From positions 50,518-114,517 of the forward strand of contig NZ_NTUP01000059.1 in NCBI RefSeq assembly GCF_002561455.1: 64,000 nt of DNA, given 5' to 3'. Numbering within the stretch: the stretch's first letter is position 1; each line of letters opens with the position of its first letter. Below the pieces are notes generated by a model. That model was not told where the DNA came from. It saw nothing but the letters and a program-made list of their open reading frames with translations, and searched no databases. The position numbers were made by a program, and so were the translations under genes. This DNA is from Bacillus sp. AFS015802. Lineage in GTDB: Bacteria > Bacillota > Bacilli > Bacillales > Bacillaceae_B. Positions 59,999 through 64,000 of this stretch are shown one piece after another.

Positions 59999-60844
59999 TC
60001 ATACCCCTTTTCCTATCCGTACTCTTGCACTGATATCAAGTGATTTCACCGAATGTGTCAAGTATCCGAGGGAGATATAGTCCACCCCGGTCTCCGCATA
60101 AGCACCGAGCGTATCCCTGGTGATTCCTCCTGAAGCTTCCGTCACGATATGGGAAGGCACGAGGGGGATCCACTCCCGGATCGTCTCTGGTGTGCAGTTA
60201 TCGAACATAATGACATCGGCACAGGCATCGACCGCTTCCATTAACTGCTCCTTTGTTTCGATTTCAACTTCCACTTTGACCATATGACCGATCCGACTTT
60301 TCACCTGCTTTACGGCCCCGGTGATCGAGCCGGCAAAGGAAATGTGATTATCCTTCAGCATGACGGCATCATACAGGCCATTCCTGTGATTGAACCCCCC
60401 GCCGGTCCTTACGGCATACTTCTCAAGCATCCTGAGCCCCGGCGTCGTTTTCCTCGTATCACAGAGCCTTACGCCGCTGCCCTTCACCTGCTCGACGGCC
60501 CGGTATGTTTCCGTTGCAATACCGCTCATGCGCTGAATCAGATTCAGCACCACCCGTTCAGCTTGAAGGAGATCCCCCATCGGACCCGTCATTTCAGCAA
60601 CCTTTTGTCCTTCCTCCACCGATTCACCATCCTCCACGTACATTTGCACATGGATAGAAGGATCAAACAGGGAAAAACCGATTTCAATCACATCCTTACC
60701 GCAAAAAATACCGTTTTCTTTCATATGGAAGGAAAAGGACCCTTCATCGTTTTTACCGAATAAAATCTGGGACGATATATCACCGTCGCCAAGATCTTCC
60801 CGGTAAAATGCTTCAAGCATAGATTTTAATTTCATTTTGTTCAT
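59999..60844 (-). CDS. nadC: Nicotinate-nucleotide diphosphorylase NadC
   Basis: 281 residues (or 278 from the next ATG). Converts quinolinate and PRPP to nicotinate mononucleotide. Motifs [10 protein letters not shown], the catalytic [24 protein letters not shown] region (residues about 136-160) and the PRPP site [11 protein letters not shown] are intact. It overlaps the 3' end of nadB by about 30 bases and touches nadA, so the three are coupled. Confidence 0.96.
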   Translation of the reverse strand: MNKMKLKSMLEAFYREDLGDGDISSQILFGKNDEGSFSFHMKENGIFCGKDVIEIGFSLFDPSIHVQMYVEDGESVEEGQKVAEMTGPMGDLLQAERVVLNLIQRMSGIATETYRAVEQVKGSGVRLCDTRKTTPGLRMLEKYAVRTGGGFNHRNGLYDAVMLKDNHISFAGSITGAVKQVKSRIGHMVKVEVEIETKEQLMEAVDACADVIMFDNCTPETIREWIPLVPSHIVTEASGGITRDTLGAYAETGVDYISLGYLTHSVKSLDISARVRIGKGV

Positions 60845-62402
60845 GGTATCCCACCCTCAATCGGCCTTCATTATTTTGTAAAATGATCTTTCGTTTAAAC
60901 CACCCATCTTGATCTTCCCCGGGGTAATCCGCCCGGATATGCCCTCCCCTGCTTTCCGTCCGTAATAGAGCGGACTCTGAGACAAGCAGGCTGACGACCC
61001 ACATGAAATAGGCATGAATCTCTTCACGTGAATTAAAATCAAGGTGTTCATGGAATGTCAGAGGCTGCTTCTTGAGCCAGTTCAGATGAGCAAGCAATCC
61101 GTTTTCCTCCCGGATGATCCCCACATGATTCATCATTCCTCTTTTCAACTCATCGGGTTGAAAGGGAATATGCAGCGACTCTCCCTCTACTAACTGATCA
61201 ATCGGAGAATGAACCCGGGGGGAGTGTGTGACACCGCTCCGGATCAAATACTCACCGAGGCGGTCTCCGTACACCAATCCTTCCAGAAGTGAATTGCTTG
61301 CCAGGCGATTCGCACCGTGGATGCCGCTGCACGCAACCTCCCCGATGGCGTACAATCCCGGGATATTGGTCCGTCCTGCACGATCGGTCACGATTCCTCC
61401 CATCATAAAATGACATCCCGGAGAAACAGGGATCCTCCCTGCCTCGATGGAAATATGATGGGTTGAGCAAAGGGCGGAAATAGAAGGGAATTTCCGTTGA
61501 AAGTCTTCTATTCTACTAATATCCAGATACACGTCTTTTCCCTTTTGCCGTTCCTTATATATGCACTCAGCTACGATATGCCGGGGGGCAAGCTCCATAA
61601 GGGAATCGACGCCCTCCATGATCCTTTTTCCCTCATCGTTTAAAAGAAGGGCTCCCTCTCCCCTTACCGCTTCCGAAATAAGTCCACATGTTTTCCCCTC
61701 CGACCAAAGCAGCGTCGGATGAAACTGAATGAATTCCATATCTGAGAGCTTTGCCCCAGCTAGAAAGGCAAGGGCCATCCCGTCTCCCGTCACTGCCGGG
61801 TGATTGGATGTAAACGGATATAACCCGCCGATCCCGCCTGTGGCGAGAACAATGTGGGGAGCATAGTAATAGCGGATCGCCTCATCTTTATCCTTCGTTT
61901 TCACCCCGCAGCAATGCCCCCTGTCATCCTTGACAAGCTCATACACCATTTGTCCTTCAACGAATTCGACCTTCTTACCCGATAGGCCCTTCAATAAATG
62001 CTTCACTAAATATTTCCCCGTCTGATCTCCACCGCTGTGGAGGATACGGTGTTCACTGTGTGCCCCCTCCATCCCGAGAGCAAGGCTTCCATCCCTATTT
62101 CGATCGAAAGGTGCCCCATCATCCACCATGGATTCAACGATCCTCTTTCCATCGACTATGAGTTCCTTCACACTCTCTTCTTCCTGGTGATAGCAGCCTG
62201 CTTCCAATGTATCTTTCAAATGGGCACGGACGGAATCCTTCAGTCCCAAAGGTGCCGCGATACCGCCTTGGGCAAGGAACGAGTTGCCGCTTTCGATTTC
62301 ATCCTTTGTGATAATCATCACATAAAAATGATCTTGAAGCCGCCGTGCCAATTGCAGTGCGGCAATGCCACTTCCAACAATGATAATATCGGCTTTTTTC
62401 AT
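60813..62402 (-). CDS. nadB: L-aspartate oxidase NadB
   Basis: 529 residues. FAD enzyme oxidising L-aspartate to iminoaspartate, the NadA substrate. N-terminal GSGIAALQLA is the dinucleotide loop; GNSFLAQGGIAAP, GHHHxxxxR-type catalytic stretch and GGIVTDRAGRTNIPGLYAIGEVACSGIHGANRLASNSL mark the succinate dehydrogenase-like family. GGAGGG precedes the ATG by 9 bases. First gene of nadB-nadC-nadA. Confidence 0.96.
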   Translation of the reverse strand: MKKADIIIVGSGIAALQLARRLQDHFYVMIITKDEIESGNSFLAQGGIAAPLGLKDSVRAHLKDTLEAGCYHQEEESVKELIVDGKRIVESMVDDGAPFDRNRDGSLALGMEGAHSEHRILHSGGDQTGKYLVKHLLKGLSGKKVEFVEGQMVYELVKDDRGHCCGVKTKDKDEAIRYYYAPHIVLATGGIGGLYPFTSNHPAVTGDGMALAFLAGAKLSDMEFIQFHPTLLWSEGKTCGLISEAVRGEGALLLNDEGKRIMEGVDSLMELAPRHIVAECIYKERQKGKDVYLDISRIEDFQRKFPSISALCSTHHISIEAGRIPVSPGCHFMMGGIVTDRAGRTNIPGLYAIGEVACSGIHGANRLASNSLLEGLVYGDRLGEYLIRSGVTHSPRVHSPIDQLVEGESLHIPFQPDELKRGMMNHVGIIREENGLLAHLNWLKKQPLTFHEHLDFNSREEIHAYFMWVVSLLVSESALLRTESRGGHIRADYPGEDQDGWFKRKIILQNNEGRLRVGYHEQNEIKIYA

Positions 62403-62427
62403 TAAAAACCCTCCTGATTATTTACAG

Positions 62428-62453
62428 GTGTCTTGACACATATGTTTACACAT
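62428..62453. promoter_or_regulatory. NadR/NiaR operator region between nadB and nadS
   Basis: GTGTCTTGACAC (62428-62439) is a perfect palindrome; ATGTTTACACAT (62442-62453) is a second, partial one in phase. They cover the -35 of the nadS promoter and lie 25-50 bases from the nadB start, so a repressor bound here could control both directions. NadR (YrxA/NiaR), encoded at the window end, is the expected niacin-responsive repressor. Confidence 0.75.
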
Positions 62454-62462
62454 ATTTAAACT
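62433..62462 (+). promoter_or_regulatory. Promoter of nadS-nadR
   Basis: TTGACA (62433-62438), 18 bases, TAAACT (62457-62462), overlapping the palindrome; 61 bases before the nadS start. Confidence 0.7.
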
Positions 62463-62523
62463 AATGACAAGAGTTTTTTACAAGACTCATATATTCAGAC
62501 AATTCCCATTAAAGGCAGGTTAC

Positions 62524-63663
62524 ATGATGAACTATTTTGATTACGCTGCGACAACCCCTGTTGACCCTGAAAGTTTACAGATCTTCCGGACCGTGAGCGA
62601 GGAGTTCTGGGGTAATCCGAGCAGTCTTCACGATATCGGGGGAAAAGCACAGCATCTCCTTTCGAAATGCAGGGAAAAACTAAGCACCATGCTCGGTGTT
62701 CCGGCGAAGGGGATCTACTTCACTTCCGGAGGGACGGAAGGGAACCATTTGGCCCTCGTCACGCTGGCTACAAGCAGACGGACGAAAGGGAAGCACATCA
62801 TCATCGGGGGAGCGGAGCATTCTTCCCTGCATTCCTCTGCAGGCTTCCTCCAGGATCTCGGCTTTTCAGTGACGAAGGTTCCTCTGAATTCTAAAGGGTT
62901 GATCGATCTGGAGCGATTAGAAGCATCCCTTTCCGACCAAACGACCGTCGTGAGCATCGGACACGTCAATGGTGAAATCGGAACGATACAGCCGCTCCAT
63001 GCCATTAAAGATATGCTTTCAAACCGTGATGTGCTGCTTCACAGTGATATGGTTCAATCATTCGGGAAAATAGACATTACGGAATATGCTTCCATGGTCG
63101 ACAGCTTCACCCTTTCCTCTCATAAGATCTACGGACCCAAGGGAGTCGGCGCCCTCTATATCCATCCAGGGCTTGACGTCTCCCCCATGATACCGGGACA
63201 GACCCATGAAGACGGATTCCGGGGAGGAACGGTGAATCTGCCCGGGATAGCAGGGTTTGTGACAGCTGCAGAAAAAAGTCTCCATTCCTTACGAACCTCC
63301 CATTACATGGAACTGCGGACACATTTTATATCACGGCTCGAAGAACGGCTGCAAGGGCAATACACCCTTTATGAAGCTCCCTCACATGCACAGCTGTCGC
63401 ATGTCATCGGTCTTGGGATCCATGGCCTTGAGGGGCAGTGGCTCATGCTTGAATGCAACAGGCGGGGATTCTCTATTTCCACCGGCAGTGCATGCAGTGC
63501 AGGGTCACAGGACATGTCCAGGACACTTGGAAGTATGAGAGTCAGTTCGAGAGCCGGGAAAGAATTCATCCGGATTTCATTCGGAAGGGATACGGGGATG
63601 GATCAGGCAGGGGCATTGGCGGATACGCTCGCGGACATTCATGATGCTCATAAATACCCTTAA
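62524..63663 (+). CDS. nadS: NadA-dedicated cysteine desulfurase NadS (NifS-like)
   Basis: 379 residues from ATG 62524 with AAAGG and AGG just upstream; the frame runs 20 codons further into the promoter. A class V PLP desulfurase: PLP-lysine in TLSSHKIYGPKG and the persulfide Cys in STGSACSAGSQ near residue 325. Divergent from nadB, as in B. subtilis, where NadS (formerly NifS) matures the NadA cluster. Distinct from YrvO in this window, which serves tRNA thiolation. Confidence 0.94.
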   Translation: MMNYFDYAATTPVDPESLQIFRTVSEEFWGNPSSLHDIGGKAQHLLSKCREKLSTMLGVPAKGIYFTSGGTEGNHLALVTLATSRRTKGKHIIIGGAEHSSLHSSAGFLQDLGFSVTKVPLNSKGLIDLERLEASLSDQTTVVSIGHVNGEIGTIQPLHAIKDMLSNRDVLLHSDMVQSFGKIDITEYASMVDSFTLSSHKIYGPKGVGALYIHPGLDVSPMIPGQTHEDGFRGGTVNLPGIAGFVTAAEKSLHSLRTSHYMELRTHFISRLEERLQGQYTLYEAPSHAQLSHVIGLGIHGLEGQWLMLECNRRGFSISTGSACSAGSQDMSRTLGSMRVSSRAGKEFIRISFGRDTGMDQAGALADTLADIHDAHKYP

Positions 63664-63721
63664 CTTGAAGGGCCGGTTGTGGTATGATTTCCTATATCAA
63701 TTCGGGACGGAGGCGATAACA

Positions 63722-64000
63722 TTGACAGGAAAAAAAATCCTCGGGGATGAAAGAAGACAGTGGATCCTCGATAAGCTGATCACGAAGCAGGCACCGATCA
63801 CAGGGGGAGAGTTCGCCAAGCAGACCAATGTCAGCCGGCAGGTGATCGTAAGTGACATTACCCTGCTGAAAGCAAAGGGTGAACCGATCATTGCGACGAG
63901 TCAGGGCTACCTGTATATGCCCCATTCCAATCAGGATAACATGGTGGAACGGACGGTTGCCTGCCAGCATTCACCTGACCGCTCCGAAGAAGAACTCTTC
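63722..64000 (+). CDS. nadR: Transcription repressor NadR (YrxA/NiaR), partial
   Basis: Truncated by the window end; 93 codons visible from TTG 63722, which has GGAGG 8 bases upstream. The N-terminal winged helix (DERRQWILDKLITKQAPITGGEFAKQTNVSRQVIVSDITLLKAKGEPI) is followed by the start of the 3H ligand-binding domain. It represses the nad genes when nicotinic acid is plentiful; the likely operator lies between nadB and nadS. It follows nadS by about 58 bases. Confidence 0.92.
   Translation, partial: MTGKKILGDERRQWILDKLITKQAPITGGEFAKQTNVSRQVIVSDITLLKAKGEPIIATSQGYLYMPHSNQDNMVERTVACQHSPDRSEEELF

Overview
The window is a continuous stretch of chromosome from an endospore-forming, low-to-mid GC Firmicute of the Bacillaceae. 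Gene content and order follow the Bacillus subtilis yrrS-pbpI-greA ... spoVB-ruvAB-safA-nad segment closely. Spore genes (tgl, spoVB, bofC, safA, a CoxA/YhcN-like lipoprotein, a CotS/YsxE-like coat kinase), strong GGAGG ribosome-binding sites, two T-box leaders, a 6S RNA and TTG/GTG starts all fit. I cannot name the species from the sequence alone. I see no prophage, insertion sequence, CRISPR array, rRNA or tRNA gene.

Layout. 1-9.4 kb (minus strand): yrrS, pbpI, greA, udk, the tRNA wobble-uridine genes trhP2-trhP1-trmR, mltG, yrzB, ruvX and ireB. 9.5-14.1 kb: alaS with its T-box and a textbook promoter, the AI-2E exporter family gene yrrI, and two tiny genes, yrzQ and yrzR. 14.2-15.9 kb: bioY-bioB under a BirA operator. 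16.0-22.0 kb: cymR-yrvO-mnmA-yrrB-recD2, joining cysteine regulation, sulfur transfer to tRNA and DNA repair. 22.2-24.3 kb (plus strand): rarA and the spore transglutaminase tgl. 24.4-28.1 kb: a five-gene GntR/YtrA-type ABC transporter operon with an operator over its promoter. 28.3-32.9 kb: tcdA, 6S RNA, and hisS-aspS behind a T-box.

33-41 kb: small gene yrzK, the SH3b amidase yrvJ (plus strand), then dtd-rel and recJ-apt. 41.1-45.2 kb: lapA-like, a cation-diffusion transporter, secDF and comN. 45.4-49.5 kb: spoVB, a DUF421 protein, an ArsB/NhaD-type transporter and yrzE. 49.6-54.0 kb: ruvA-ruvB-DUF2905-queA-tgt-yajC. 54.0-54.7 kb: a gene-free gap with two copies of a dispersed palindromic repeat in inverted orientation. 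54.7-58.7 kb: a spore-envelope block (safA, coat kinase, CoxA-like lipoprotein, bofC). 58.9-64 kb: the NAD de novo cluster nadB-nadC-nadA, divergent from nadS-nadR, with a NiaR-type operator between them; nadR runs off the window.

Two themes recur. One is tRNA maturation and charging: TrhP1/2, TrmR, MnmA, TcdA, Tgt, QueA, Dtd, AlaS, HisS and AspS. The other is dedicated sulfur delivery by two separate cysteine desulfurases, YrvO for MnmA and NadS for NadA. I found no convincing novel multi-gene system. The items most worth a second look are the apparent AUU and AUC start codons (yrvJ, yrzE), the inverted repeat pair after ruvA, the coat kinase between safA and the CoxA-like gene, and the loss of cysteines in TrhP1 relative to TrhP2.
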